From positions 1 to 64,000 of the forward strand of contig WFMF01000106.1 of assembly GCA_011033025.1 (NCBI GenBank): DNA of 64,000 nt, given 5' to 3'. The stretch comes from Beroe forskalii. Taxonomy: Eukaryota > Ctenophora > Nuda > Beroida > Beroidae. The notes beneath the pieces were generated by a model that searched no databases, had not been told where the DNA came from, and worked only from the letters and a program-made list of their open reading frames with translations. Positions 12,333-23,258 of this stretch are shown here, one piece after another. The translations under genes were made by a program, and so were the position numbers. Each line of letters starts with the position of its first letter. Positions within the stretch are counted from its first letter, which is position 1.

Positions 12333-12905
12333 CCTAACCAGGGCCCTGGTTACGCTTCCTAAGCCCTTCCCCTAACCAGAGTGCGCGTGCCGCGCCGCGC
12401 ACTCCGTGCGCGTAACCAGGGTCCTGGTTAGGGCAACCTAAGCCCTTGCCCTAACCAAGACCCTGGTTCGCGACGCCCCTGGTTAGGGGAACCTAAGCCC
12501 GGCCCGCATAGGTGTGTGTAAGCGCCGCGCGCTTCCCAACGGGACAGCGCGCTGTGCATGTGCGCAACCCACACAGGGATATACGTGTTTAGCAATGGTT
12601 ACGCACACGAAGTGTGCAGCAAGTGCTAAACTGCGCTTGCCGCGCCGCGCACTCCGTGCGAGTAACCAGGGCCCTGGTTAAGGCAATCTAAAATTTTGAA
12701 TGCAGATTTTGAGTACCCTGAAGAGGTTTGCTGGCTGGCGCGGCTAGCGCTTTAACCCTTGCTAAACACGTATATCCCTATGTGGCTCGCGCGGCGCGCT
12801 TCCCCAGGGAAGCGCGCGGCGCGTACACAGACCTATGCGGGCTTAGGAACTTTAACCCGTAGGGAAGCGCGCGGCGCGTACACACACCTATGCGGGCTTA
12901 AGGTG
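12333..12905. repeat. GC-rich nested inverted repeat
   Basis: Contains AACCAGGGCCCTGGTTA palindromes and inverted pairs such as AGGGATATACGTGTTTAGCA (about 12577) against GCTAAACACGTATATCCCT (about 12758), and AAGCCCGCATAGGTGTG against CACACCTATGCGGGCTTA. It is much richer in GC and CpG than its surroundings. It is likely a foldback element abutting the MITE at its left. Confidence 0.65.
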
Positions 12906-13503
12906 CATCTTTTTATGAATGAATTAAACAAATTTTCAACATTTTACAACAGCACAGGTCAGCATTTAAATTTTCACAATTGATTTAATTCCAATCAAAT
13001 TGAATTAAAATTGCTGATGAAAAACTTGCAAATGAAATAATTTAGTGTGCTGATTAGTGCTTTCACCTAATTGCCCATATTGCAAAATATTTTATCTTAT
13101 CTTATCTTATTAGGATACCTTGCCCCTTGGCTATAAGTATAATGTTTGGAATTGAATGATAAAGTTTGTTATTTTTTTAATATTTGCAGACTCATTTGTG
13201 TTACATTATTGTAAAACCCCTTTATTATTATCATTATTATTATTCTATTTTCCATATATTGATTGCTGTTGCATGCACACTATAGGCCAATTTCGCGCAG
13301 GGCGGCACCAGGGAGATTTTACGATGCACGAAATTTGAAAAGTACCCCCTCTTCAAGGACAAATTACACTGTGATATTATTCTGTTTACTACTTGAAGTG
13401 CGGTTATTCTGATTCAGGAAAGACAGCTGGTTGTCAGAGTATGTTTCATTTTCAAAATACCAACATTTCATACGGTTTCTATATCCCCAAACTTGGGCAA
13501 TTT

Positions 13504-13853
13504 GCCGTGCTTGTAACTTTTACCACCGTTTCCCACCCCTTATTGGACTTTCACTCCCTTACTTTTAGACTCTTGCCAACAACATCCAATCGGTCCTATG
13601 CCGCGGACAAGCGAAAAATGGTCAAATCGGCCGACAAAAAGATTGGTGGTCGTAAATAAAACGACGCGATTTTCGACGTGTTTTACGCGTCAAATCGCCG
13701 GTTTTCGATAAACCGCAAATCTTTGACGGCTGATTTGATTGTTCGCTTTCCGCGGTATAAGACCGATTGGATGATGTTGACAAGAGCCTAAAATGAAAGT
13801 AGGTGAAAGTCTGATAAGGGTGGGATTCGGTGGTAAAAAGTTACAGACACGGG
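13504..13853. mobile_element. MITE with ~130-bp inverted arms
   Basis: Left arm CCGTGCTTGTAACTTTTACC ... CATCCAATCGGTCCTATGCC; right arm its near-complement, GGTGGTAAAAAGTTACAGAC preceded by GACCGATTGGATGATG. About 350 bp in all, with a short centre rich in CpG (TTTTACGCG). No open frame of interest. Confidence 0.75.
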
Positions 13854-14950
13854 AAATCTCATAATATATGCTCAAATGTTCGCTATAACGCAGCTAAGAT
13901 AACCACGAGAAAAGAGAGTATATGCACATATTTCAAAGCACAAACGATAATTCCCATTTGGAAACCATAAACAGAACAAAACTTAAAACACATGAAAGCC
14001 AACTTTAAATTACCGCAAAATATGGTTCTTTTATTCCGAATAATACTCTGATCATTCCATTGAAAATTGAAAGGAGCATTCAGCCTACTGAAGCACTTAA
14101 ATATGCTCATTAAGTTCATATCCCGAAAAGCTGATTAAATATGAAGATGGACAGAATCACATTCATTAGCTTCAAACTCAAAACAATTATTCTTTTTTTA
14201 AGTTTTAATTTAATTTAAAATCACAAATAGTATACACAACAAATTATACATTGTCACTTGCCCTATATAAAATAATTCATGAAACATGAGGATGCCCCAA
14301 CCAAAAGAATTGAATAATCATAGTTGAATAAAAAAAAATAAACATAGTGGAGTCTAACTTGTTGCATATGCTATGAGTGGGGCACGTGCAGAGTAGTCGA
14401 AACTACTCTATGCTGCACAATTAAGCCCTCAAATCTTAAATCACAGATTGGTTAGTTACATAATTGGTAAAATTGCATTAAAAGTAGATGGTAAGAATTA
14501 TCTTAAAAATATAATAAAATAATGATAAATTACTTTTATTACTCTGAGTGCTTGAGTGATATAAATCTCTGCAATATTCAAAAAAGATGTATGTGATGTG
14601 GGTGGTGAACCTGAACCTGGTGATCCCTATGAACATGATATGAATCCCTTTGTATACCTTTTCCTTTCTTCCTGTTCCTTACCTATCTTCCTGTCCCTTA
14701 CCCTTATCATAGGAAAGCACATGTTTAGGATATTAACATATTAACCAAAATTAGTCAAATTCACTGTCCGCTTTCATCCAGAGATATTCCTTGAGTTTAG
14801 TCTTAAAAGGTTGTTAAGCAATTTTCAGATCTTATATTCAATGGAACTTCATTCCAAAGTAAATGTCACGGTGAAGTATGAATTTTTAAAAAACATCTAT
14901 TCTAGGCCTTTGCGAGCACTTAATTGAAGCAGCACGAAACGAAAGCGTTT
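13854..14950. other. AT-rich DNA without a recognised gene
   Basis: I see no gene, splice-flanked exon or strong repeat. CELF RRM3 was looked for here and not found. Confidence 0.5.
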
Positions 14951-14954
14951 CACT

Positions 14955-15825
14955 ATACGACAGTTAAAGCCTGTAAACAGTTGCCCCTGAACACTAAGCA
15001 TGCAAGACATGAACTGATCACCGAACAGACACCTCCGGGAATATGAGTCTGAGTCAGTGACAGTTCGAACTGCGGTTCTGTGTGTGCGGCGTTAGGATGC
15101 GCCAGACAGACATGTTATTCATATGTCTTTGCGACGACAAACTTAAGCTGCACACAAAGCTCAGTTCGAAACTCTCACTGTTACATGAAACACTAAAGCT
15201 CACATCCCAGTCAGCTGATTGTTGTAAACACGTCAATATCCTATTCCAGGACACCTCTGAGAATTTAGATCTAGGTAAACACGTCAAGAGGACACCCTTA
15301 CATCTTAGATTTAGATCTAGGAGGATTCTAGATCCAAGAGCACACCCTTAGGTATAGGAGATCTAAGATTTAAACACGTCCATCCAGGGAAGTACCCCTC
15401 ATAGGTATAGGATATATAGGATTAAACACGTCAATCCAGGGTACCTCATAGATCTAGGAGAGGATAGTAGCCATATCTAGAACAGATAGTGTATGTTGGC
15501 AGAGTTCAGATCTCTTTCACAACACGTGCATAGTGTATGTTGGCAGAGTTCAGATCTCTTTCACAACACGCATAGTGTATGTTGGCAGAGTTAGATCTCT
15601 TCAGCCAAATGACGTAGTGTATGTTGGCAGAGTTCAGACTTTCACAACACGGCAGTGTATGTTGGCAGAGTTCATCTCTTTCACAACACGCATAGTGTAT
15701 GTTGGCAGAGTTCAATCTCTTTCACAACACGCATAGTGTATGTTGGCAGAGTTCAGATCTCTTTCACAACACGCATATGTATGTTGGCAGAGTTCAGATC
15801 TCTTCTACAACACGCATAGTGATAC
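14955..15825. repeat. Duplicated repeat block with 42-bp minisatellite (copy 1)
   Basis: Starts at ACGACAGTTAAAGCCTGTA. It contains a palindrome (CAGTTCGAACTGCGGTTCTG facing a GCTCAGTTCGAAACTC arm around ATTCATATGTC), then AACACGTCAAT/TAGATCTAGG segments, and ends with about eight degenerate copies of a 42-bp unit containing GTATGTTGGCAGAGTTCAG. The same block in better condition is at 18349-19472. The two copies flank the CELF exons at 16093-16908 and 17214-17342. Confidence 0.85.
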
Positions 15826-16092
15826 CCTATCTGTGTATTTCATTACCATTTCCTGCTCTTGAAAACTAGAACTATGGTGGTCCATATCAGACAAACTCAA
15901 CAACTTGCCTAACTCTGCAGTCTTACCGTCTTGCAATAGGGACGAAGGGGAGCTAAATAGCTCTACAATCTGCCGAATTTAAGGTATTTCTTGCTGCTCC
16001 CGCTGAAAAGCAAGATCTCCTAGAAATGTCAGTAACTGTTACCATGGTAATACCCATGGTAACAGTTACCTAGGAAACTAAAGTAACTGTAC

Positions 16093-16908
16093 CTGACTCC
16101 GTGCCTTTATACACTCTGGCACTTCTGGCCCCCGTACTCCCGCCTTGTGCCAGCCCCGGTGCCATGTTAATGCCCACAGTGCCGCCATGGAGTCTAGCCA
16201 GACTGAGGGGGGAGGCGGAGAGCCCTGTGCCGAATGAGGCGGCTAAGTGGTTAGTGCTGAGCGAGGGCAGGTTGGGAGGTGCTAGGCCTGCTGAAGCGTT
16301 CAGAGGGTTGCTGATGAGGCCTCCTGAGCTGAGACTGTAGGGGTTCTGCACTAGTTTCACTCCTCCAGTGGGGGAGGCAGTGTAAGTCACATAGTCTCCG
16401 GCACTGCTGGCTAGGCCTGGGTAACCTCCCACAAAACCACCGGATTGAAGACTTGCTGCCAATGACCCAGCTGTGAGACCTTGTGCAGTGAGACCGCCTG
16501 CTGTGAGACCTTGTGCTGTGAGACCTCCTGCTGTGAGACCACCCGCCGCGGCGTAGTTATTCGCCGCGGCCGCCGCCAGACCGCCTGCGTAGTTTCCTGG
16601 CTGGAGACCTCCGGAGGAGAGAGCGTTTGCAGTGGGGAATGAAGCAAGGCCAGGACTGGGGGTGAGGGTGGGGGTGAGCCCCGCGTAGCTGTAGGCCCCC
16701 GGGGTGGGCACTAGAGCGGGGGTGCTGGCGATGAGAGGGGCGGAGGCTACCAGAGGGGGCTTGTCAGTGCTGCTTGGGGGGTACTCGGAGGAGGGCTTGC
16801 TGGCTGGCTCAGGGGAGGAAGGGGCCGGGGGCTGAGTGGTGGGCACCAGGGCACTTGACGGACCGGGGCTGGCCGGCACTGGCCATGCTTGCTGGGCTTC
16901 CAACACGC
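16093..16908 (-). CDS. CELF-like protein, long Ala/Gly/Pro/Ser linker exon
   Basis: Acceptor ACATCCCAG|GC, donor TCAG|GTACAG; 816 bp in phase with the exon at 17214-17342. It encodes 272 residues: a Pro/Ser/Thr-rich first third (EAQQAWPVPASPG ...), a middle with Ala/Gly repeats in which GGLTA and QGLTA alternate five times, and a Ser/Gly/Asn-rich end. CELF proteins have a long low-complexity linker between RRM2 and RRM3, so this is the expected linker, though unusually long for one exon. If the donor is not used, the frame continues only to VTLVS and a stop at 16070-16072, which would give a protein ending in the linker. No RRM3 exon was recognised further along, so both readings remain open. 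Confidence 0.7.
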
Positions 16909-17213
16909 CTGGGATGTCAACAAGTCGTGAGACGGCTCCCCATTAGCGCTATTTTACAGAGTAGTGCTGGGAGCACTACTCTTATAGTGGGAGTAGTACT
17001 CTAGTTAGAGTACTCCTCTAGTTAGAGTACTACTTCTAGCAAAGATAAGGTTATACATGAAATAATGAACACAGATCCCACGGAGACTGCTTCGTTTGAT
17101 AAACACATGATCTACTCACGAACACTACAGCTAGACAGCGATACATGCATCGTACGTTGCTAGGCAACGCACTTCACTCAGTGATTTGTGATGCGTTGCT
17201 AGGGTGATATTAC

Positions 17214-17342
17214 CTTCTTTCTGCGGGACTCGAGTAGCTTGCATGTTGAGGGCTGCCAGCTGCGGGTTGAAGGATATTGCCATGGGGATGTTGCCGAAGA
17301 GACCCGCGGAGGCAGGGGATTGCCCGCTCACGAGGGCTCCCT
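17214..17342 (-). CDS. CELF-like protein, linker exon (GLFGNIPMAISFNPQLAALN)
   Basis: A 129-bp exon with acceptor CCTGTTTCAG and donor GAAG|GTAATA. It encodes GALVSGQSPASAGLFGN, IPMAISFNPQLAALNMQ and ATRVPQKEG, in phase with both neighbours. Hydrophobic, Ala/Asn/Gln/Met-rich text of this sort is typical of the divergent domain between RRM2 and RRM3 of CELF proteins. No stop occurs and both splice sites are good. Confidence 0.75.
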
Positions 17343-17649
17343 CTGAAACAGGAGGTTTAGTGGGGGGTATTAGCAGTAATTGCTTACAACGATCTGTTCA
17401 AAACTCAAGTAGGTATAAGTAGATGTAATATCGAATGAAATGTATTTTCAGATATCCAAGGGTTGATTTTAAACGCTGATGAAAGCAAGGAATAGGGTAT
17501 TTAGTTAACTACATAAATCCAAGAATCTGGCCACATTGATGTTTTATGTTCCATGAAGGTTTAGTACAATGAGGTAGGAGTAATCGGGTATACAAAATCA
17601 AATGTTCCATAAAACAAACAAGTAAATCCCAGGACATTTAAAGGTTACC

Positions 17650-17710
17650 AGTAGCAGGGTTACCATGGTAACCACAGTCACCATGGTAACAATAGTTACC
17701 ATGGTAGCAA
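17650..17710. repeat. GTTACCATGGTAAC palindromes
   Basis: Three close copies of the 14-bp self-complementary core GTTACCATGGTAAC or near variants. A related pair sits at 16036-16070, just beyond the end of the long CELF exon. Function unknown. Confidence 0.6.
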
Positions 17711-17754
17711 ACAACAAGGCAGGCTGCACTCCAAGGAACATTTCAACGATTAAC

Positions 17755-17812
17755 GAACACACGCATACACGCACGCACACTTACACACGCATACACGCAC
17801 ACACATACATAA
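17755..17812 (-). promoter_or_regulatory. GU-rich intronic tract in CELF transcript
   Basis: On the transcribed strand this reads as alternating UGUGUGCGUGUAUGCGUGUG over about 55 nt. It lies about 400 nt upstream of the acceptor of the exon at 17214-17342. UG-repeat RNA is a classical ligand of CELF/Bruno proteins, so it is a candidate autoregulatory site; that role is inferred. Confidence 0.4.
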
Positions 17813-18348
17813 GGTGCCCACCTAACAAGGCCTTTGTTAACCTCTTCCTGAATTGTTTGGTGTCTCATCCTTAATATCTACACCCACCGGTTTGAAATAT
17901 CGTGAGTATCGAATCATAGAGTGTTTATAGGGTTGGGCCATGGAGTTGACAATAGTCATAACATTAACAATCTTAGAATTTAGTCCAATACTAAGGGAGG
18001 GCACGCCTAAGGGATGCAGATATAATCAAAGACATGAACAAACATGAACCATGCGGTCTGGAACAACACATAGATCTCACAGAAGTTCAATGAATTTAAT
18101 ATTAAACAAAAACAGAGCATTGTATCCCAATCCTGGCCACAGGATGGTGTCTATCAGATACGATAAAGCTGTGTAAACTGAGACGAGCATCGACCCTGCA
18201 AGATTACTCAATGCTACGCAGTCGTCAACTCGTCGGAATGCTCCGAGTTTACACTTCAGAATTCCACTGATGTTTGCATTTTTTGAACAATGCTCGGAAA
18301 GGGTAAACTTAAACTTTGCACGCGCAGTTTTTGCATCATTTCACCCCT

Positions 18349-19472
18349 AGTACGACAGTTAAAGCCTGTAATAAACAGTTGCCCCGAACACTACATGCAA
18401 GACATGAACTGATCACCGAACAGACAACCCTCCCGGGAATAGCGAGTCTATCAGTGACAGTTCGAACTGAGGTTCTGTGTGCGCGGCGTTAGGATGCGCG
18501 GCGTACAGACATGCTATTCATATGTCTTTGCGACGCACAAACTTAAGCCGCGCACACAAAACCTCAGTTCGAACTCCCACCGTAACACATGAAACACTCA
18601 AAGCTCACATCCCAGTCAGCTACGATTGTTGGTAAACACGTCAATATCCTATTCCAGGACACCCTCTGAGAATTTAGATCTAGGTAAACACGTCAAGAGG
18701 ACACCCTCTTACATCTGGGGATTCAGATCTAGGAGGATTCTAGATCCAAGAGCACACCCTCTTAGGTATAGGAGATCTAGGATTTAAACACGTCCATCCA
18801 GGGAAGTACCCTCATAGGTATAGGAGATATAGGATTAAACACGTCAATCCAGGGTACCTCGGCAGTACCCTCTTAGATATAGGAGAGGATAGTAGCTTCA
18901 TATCTATTTCACAACACGAAGCGTATGTTGGCAGAGTTCAGATATCTTTCACAACACGCATAGCGTATGTTGGCAGAGTTCAGATCTCTTTCACAACACG
19001 CATAGTGTATGTTGGCAGAGTTCAGATCTCTTTCACAACACGCATAGTGTATGTTGGCAGAGTTCAGATCTCTTTCACAACACGCATAGTGTATGTTGGC
19101 AGAGTTCAGATCTCTTTCACAACACGCATAGTGTATGTTGGCAGAGTTCAGATCTCTTTCACAACACGCATAGTGTATGTTGGCAGAGTTCAGATCCCTT
19201 TCACAACACGCATAGTGTATGTTGGCAGAGTTCAGATCTCTTTCACAACACGCATAGTGTATGTTGGCAGAGTTCAGATCTCTTTCACAACACGCATAGT
19301 GTATGTTGGCAGAGTTCAGATCTCTTCACAACACGCATAGTGTATGTTGGCAGAGTTCAGATCTCTTTCACAACACGCATAGTGTATGTTGGCAGAGTTC
19401 AGATCTCTTTCACAACACGCATAGTGTATGTTGGCAGAGTTCAGATCTCTTTCACAACACGCATAGTGTATG
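18349..19472. repeat. Duplicated repeat block with 42-bp minisatellite (copy 2)
   Basis: The fuller copy of the block at 14955-15825. It has the same start (ACGACAGTTAAAGCCTGTA), a palindrome CAGTTCGAACTGAGGTT ... AACCTCAGTTCGAACT around ATTCATATGTC, the CACGTC/GATCTAGG segments, then about 13 nearly perfect 42-bp units containing GTTGGCAGAGTTCAGATC. Since 42 is a multiple of three, the array is open as a YVGRVQISFTTRIV peptide; this is a repeat artefact. Confidence 0.9.
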
Positions 19473-20420
19473 TAGTTAGAGTTAGTGTGCCCGTTTAAAC
19501 TCAGAAAAGGGGTGCCTTGGATTTTACGAAAGCGTAATGTCTTCTTCTAATTGGCCAGGTCTTGTTCTCACAACACTACACGCTGTGTGTACTAAACTAA
19601 AACAGGCAGAGTTTTCTAAGGCAGAGTTTTTAAGGCAGAGTTTTCTGAGGCCAGAGTTTTCTAAGGCAACGTTTTCTAAGTCAGAGTTTTCTAGTATCCG
19701 GCCGATAATGATGGATATTTCCAACTCAGATTGCAACAAACTATCCCAACTCCACCACCAGCCGGCCTACCAGGTAGCCGGCCGGCGGCCAGAGGTGTCG
19801 GGATAGCTGAAGACTGCCGAAGTAAGAACTGTGAAGTTTGTCCGTGTTTACCAACTCTTACAACAGATGATCACGGCTCACCTAAACTTGATTATTTTGT
19901 TAGATCTAGGAAAATATGGGTCCTCAAGTGGTTTAAAGATTACAATATTTTTCAAATAGATGCTCAATTTTACAAGTATCTCGATTGGACAATGGATTTC
20001 CAGGGATGTCATTCGGAATCTAAAATTGGAAATTCTAACATTTCGGGAAAGAAATATCCGTGTGTTTAAACAGATACTTGTAAGATATGAAGCATGTTAA
20101 CAAGGAAGCCCCTTGCTAATTAGCCGTTGTGAGGCCTCCCTGGATTCACCAATTAGAACGCTATCTGAGCTCAATACTTCAATATTCACTACTTTCAGTT
20201 TCACAAATCAAAGATTTAGCGGTTTATAATAATGCCATATAAGGAAAGGAACGGATTTTCAATCAATCAAAATAAAGTGTCAAAATGAGAAAAATTCCCA
20301 CCCTCACACTGTCAAAACGCAGATAAATTCTCAACCCTCACACTGCCAAAATGCAGATAAATTCCCCCCTCACACCGCCATTCCTTATATGGCATAAATA
20401 GAGGAAGTATTTTGATTTAC

Positions 20421-20505
20421 CTGGGATAGCGGAAGCTGCTCCGAGAGTTGATTGTCCGGGCATGAGACCAGCCTGTGCAAGCATTAACTGTTGCTGTAGG
20501 ACTTG
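20421..20505 (-). CDS. CELF-like protein, Gln-rich linker exon
   Basis: An 85-bp exon (28 codons plus 1 nt), acceptor ACCCCCTCAG, donor CCAG|GTAAAT. It encodes QVLQQQLMLAQAGLMPG then QSTLGAASAIP; the spare G joins AG of the next exon to give Glu. Gln-rich helices of this kind follow RRM2 in CELF proteins. The acceptor is the last member of the tandem array at 20506-21375, whose units each contain the same acceptor sequence. Confidence 0.75.
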
Positions 20506-21375
20506 CTGAGGGGGTTCAAATGAGGGGGTTGTGAGGGGGTTCAAATGAGTGGGTTCAAGTGAGGGGGTTCAAATGAAGGGTTGCTGAGGGGTTCAAGTGA
20601 GGGGGTTGCTAAGGGAGTTCAAATGAGGGGGTTTGCTGAGGGGTTCAAATGAGGGGGTTGTTGAGAGGGTTCAAATGGGGGGTTGCTGAGGGGTTCAATT
20701 GAGGGGTTGCTGAGGGGTTCAAATGGGGGGTTGCTGAGATGGGTTCAAATGAGGGGGTTGCTGAGGGGGTTCAAATGGGGGGTTGCTGAGGGGGTTCAAA
20801 TGAGAGGGATTAAATGAGGGGGTTGTTGGGGGTTCAAATGAGGGGTTGCTGCGGGGGTTCAAATGAGGGGGTTGCTGAGGTGGTTCAAATGAGGGGGTTG
20901 CTGAGGGGGATCAAATGAGGGGGTTGCTGAGGGGGTTCAAATGAGAGGGTTTCTAAGGGGGTTCAAATGAGGGGGTTCAAATGAGGGGGTTGCTGAGATG
21001 GGTTCAAATGAGGAGGTTGTGAGGGGGTTCAAATGAGGGGTTGCTGAGGGGTTCAAATGAGGGGGTTGCTGAGGGGGATCAAATGAGAGGGTTGCTGAGA
21101 TGGGTTCAAATGAGGGGGTTGCTGAGGTGGTTCAAATGAGGGGGTTGCTGAGGGGGTTCGAATGAGGGGGTTGCTGAGGGCGTTCGATTGATGGGGTTGC
21201 TGAGGGGGTTCAAATGAGGAAGTTCAAATGAGGGGGTTGCTGAGGGGGATCAAATGAGGGGGTTGCTGAGAGGGTTCAAATAAGAGGGTTGCTGATGGGG
21301 TTCAAATGAGGAAGTTTGCTGAGATGGGTTCAAATGAGGGGGGTTGCTGAGGGAGTTCAAATGAGGGGGTTCTAA
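20506..21375 (-). repeat. 25-bp intronic minisatellite whose unit contains the 3' splice site
   Basis: About 35 degenerate units. On the CELF transcript strand each unit reads CTCATTTGAACCCCCTCAG followed by CAACCC. The genuine acceptor of the adjoining exon is CTCATTTGAACCCCCTCAG followed by CAAGTC. The array is thus a run of near-perfect copies of the acceptor (pyrimidine tract plus AG), placed directly upstream of it. Confidence 0.85.
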
Positions 21376-22010
21376 TGAGAGTTGGGATGAAATAGAGAGA
21401 TGCTATCAGAAAATAAGAGAAATAGTACACTAAGAAATGTATACGAGCGACTGACGCACACTACACACTGGGCATGGTATGCAGAGCATGAAGACAGACA
21501 AGTCAATAACTGGCAGGTTTAACAGCCACCCAATTTACACCCGGGATATCTCCCAGGCAAAGACAAAGTAACTTTAAAACACTCGCCCGGAGGAAAGTGA
21601 AAGGCTGGGATTTCCCAGCAACCAGCCAAAGTTACAGTTAGCTATGATACAAGGTTGATAGCAGTGTTAGAGTGTATGTTATGTCAATACTTTCTAGCGT
21701 TCACACCCCATGCCTTAGTAAAATAGTAAAATGTTCGCTGTGCAACGTGTCAACGAGTTTTTAAAACGTTTTCTCAACTGAGTCGAGCACCACAAGTTAT
21801 TTAGGAAAGCGCAAAGCTGCGAATAGTTTAATAATCTGGACAATGTGCTACTAAGTTGTCGACATTTCGTCCGAAAACAAGTTAACGCTTTTTAATACAG
21901 TTCGCTCTAATAAGCCCGCATGACAAAACACTTCTGCCGACAAAATTTACTTTGGGCATTGGAAACCCTAAAATTAAAACGAACAAAGGCATGAGAAAGC
22001 ATGAGAAAGT

Positions 22011-22310
22011 AGAATATTATTGCTGACCTGTTGGTACAACACACAAGGGGGGGGGGGGGGGCAACACACATCAGTAGAATACATCCCTATAGGGGAGGGG
22101 GGAATGAAATAACACATGAGGAAGTAGGATATTACCTGCTGGTACATGTACTGGTTGACATTGTTAGTGAATGGGGGGGGGGGGGGGGGGTTGAAGGTGA
22201 AGTGAAATAACACATGAGGAAGCAGGATATTACCTGTTGGTACATGTACTGGTTGACATTGTTAGTGAATGGGGGGGAATAAAATAACACATGAGGAAGT
22301 AGGATATTAC
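22011..22310 (-). repeat. Tandem partial copies of an exon end with its donor site
   Basis: Two full copies and one decayed copy of a roughly 90-bp segment follow the exon at 22311-22457. On the transcript strand each holds AATGTCAACCAGTACATG, TACCA(A/G)CAG|GTAATATCC, then CTCATGTGTTATTTCA and a C tract. Each therefore repeats the last ~10 codons (NNVNQYMYQQ) and the donor. The C tracts are near-pure runs of 7-18 nt. Confidence 0.85.
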
Positions 22311-22457
22311 CTGCTGGTACATGTACTGGTTGACATTGTTCATGGCGGTTGTTGGGAAGCCTGTGTAGAAGAGGCCCACCGCCGAGTTATTCATCCTCCT
22401 CATCATCTTATCTTTCTCTGTGTCCGCAAACTTTACTACAAGTGGTGACGATGCTCC
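22311..22457 (-). CDS. CELF-like protein, end of RRM2 and start of linker
   Basis: A 49-codon exon, phase 0 at both ends, acceptor poly-C then AG, donor CAG|GTAATATCC. It encodes GASSPLVVKFADTEKDK, MMRRMNNSAVGLFYTG and FPTTAMNNVNQYMYQQ. 'GASS.LVVKFADT.K...MRRM' is the invariant end of CELF3-6 RRM2 (last beta strand and following helix). It joins in frame to the preceding exon (...NSRIMEG) to complete RRM2, which contacts GU-rich RNA. Its donor region is repeated downstream (22011-22310) and its acceptor follows repeated C tracts. Confidence 0.85.
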
Positions 22458-22545
22458 CTGGGGGGGGGGGGGTAGCGAAACTGGGGGTCAGTGAAACTTG
22501 GGGGAGGGGGTCAGTGAAACTGGGGGGGGGGGGTAAATGAGAACC
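22458..22545 (-). repeat. C-tract repeats carrying acceptor-like CCCCCAG
   Basis: On the transcript strand three near copies of a 20-25 nt block ending in CCCCCAG, with GTTTC(A/G)CTGA between them, lead up to the true acceptor (CCCCCCCCCCAG) of the exon at 22311-22457. Confidence 0.6.
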
Positions 22546-23178
22546 TGGGGGTTAAAACAGTGCAATAGAGAGGACTGGTGATTATAATATTACAAGACCC
22601 TACTACTGAGTAATAGTAGAGTATGTACAGACCACAGTGCAATAGAGCACAGGAGTGCTAGCATTCAGTAACTCACTGGGTGGTCCCAGGCAATTATTGG
22701 CGTTGTAAGCCATTACTCAAAGCTGAAAGCAGAGACTCTGTTATCACGTGACATTGGAGCCGGTCCACGTGACATATCACATGACTTTTGACGTAGTTTG
22801 ACGTCACTAGCTAAGAGTAATGCACCTTAGTGTTTAAATCCTACACTCTCAATCTGACTTAGGACTTCCAATGTCCGGGTGGTAGCAATACCGCGTTTTA
22901 CAACGGAGGGAGAAAGCTGTGGGTTTTAGAATGGCTTCTAACGAGATTTAAAATACTGCCCCATATTATTTATTACATTTATTTTTGGCAAAATCCTTAT
23001 CATCTTACATTAATACATTTCTTATAGCATGATAACCACTGATATCGGATTTCACAGATTAAAGACAAGTAGAATTAGGATTAGAATTATAATTACAGTC
23101 TTATTCCATAAAAATACTGTAATGACAGACCGTTAGGTGATCAAAATGATAACCTAAAAAGTTAATAGCGGAACTCAC

Positions 23179-23258
23179 CTCCATTATTCGGCTATTGTGC
23201 ATAGCATTAATGGCGTTCAGAGCGGCTGATCTTTGGGTAAACTTGAGGAATGAGCAAC
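23179..23258 (-). CDS. CELF-like protein, RRM2 second-part exon (copy A)
   Basis: An 80-bp exon, acceptor TTATTTAG, donor GAG|GTGAGTT. It encodes (G)CSFLKFTQRSAALNAINAM, then HNSRIME. This is the RNP-1 region (G-C-x-F-x-K-F) and second helix of RRM2; CELF4 has [20 protein letters not shown] at this place. It joins the exon at 49166-49293 (ends ...TSK+G) and the exon at 22311-22457. Since 80 is not a multiple of three, splicing both this exon and its twin at 30984-31063 into one mRNA would shift the frame. Confidence 0.85.

Noticed and set aside
19005..19340. 111-codon frame of YVGRVQISFTTRIV repeats
   Set aside because: 42-bp minisatellite; the repeat is perfect at DNA level and shows no coding constraint.
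18917..19472. CRISPR-like array
   Set aside because: Units are contiguous with no unique spacers, no cas genes are present, and the genome is eukaryotic.
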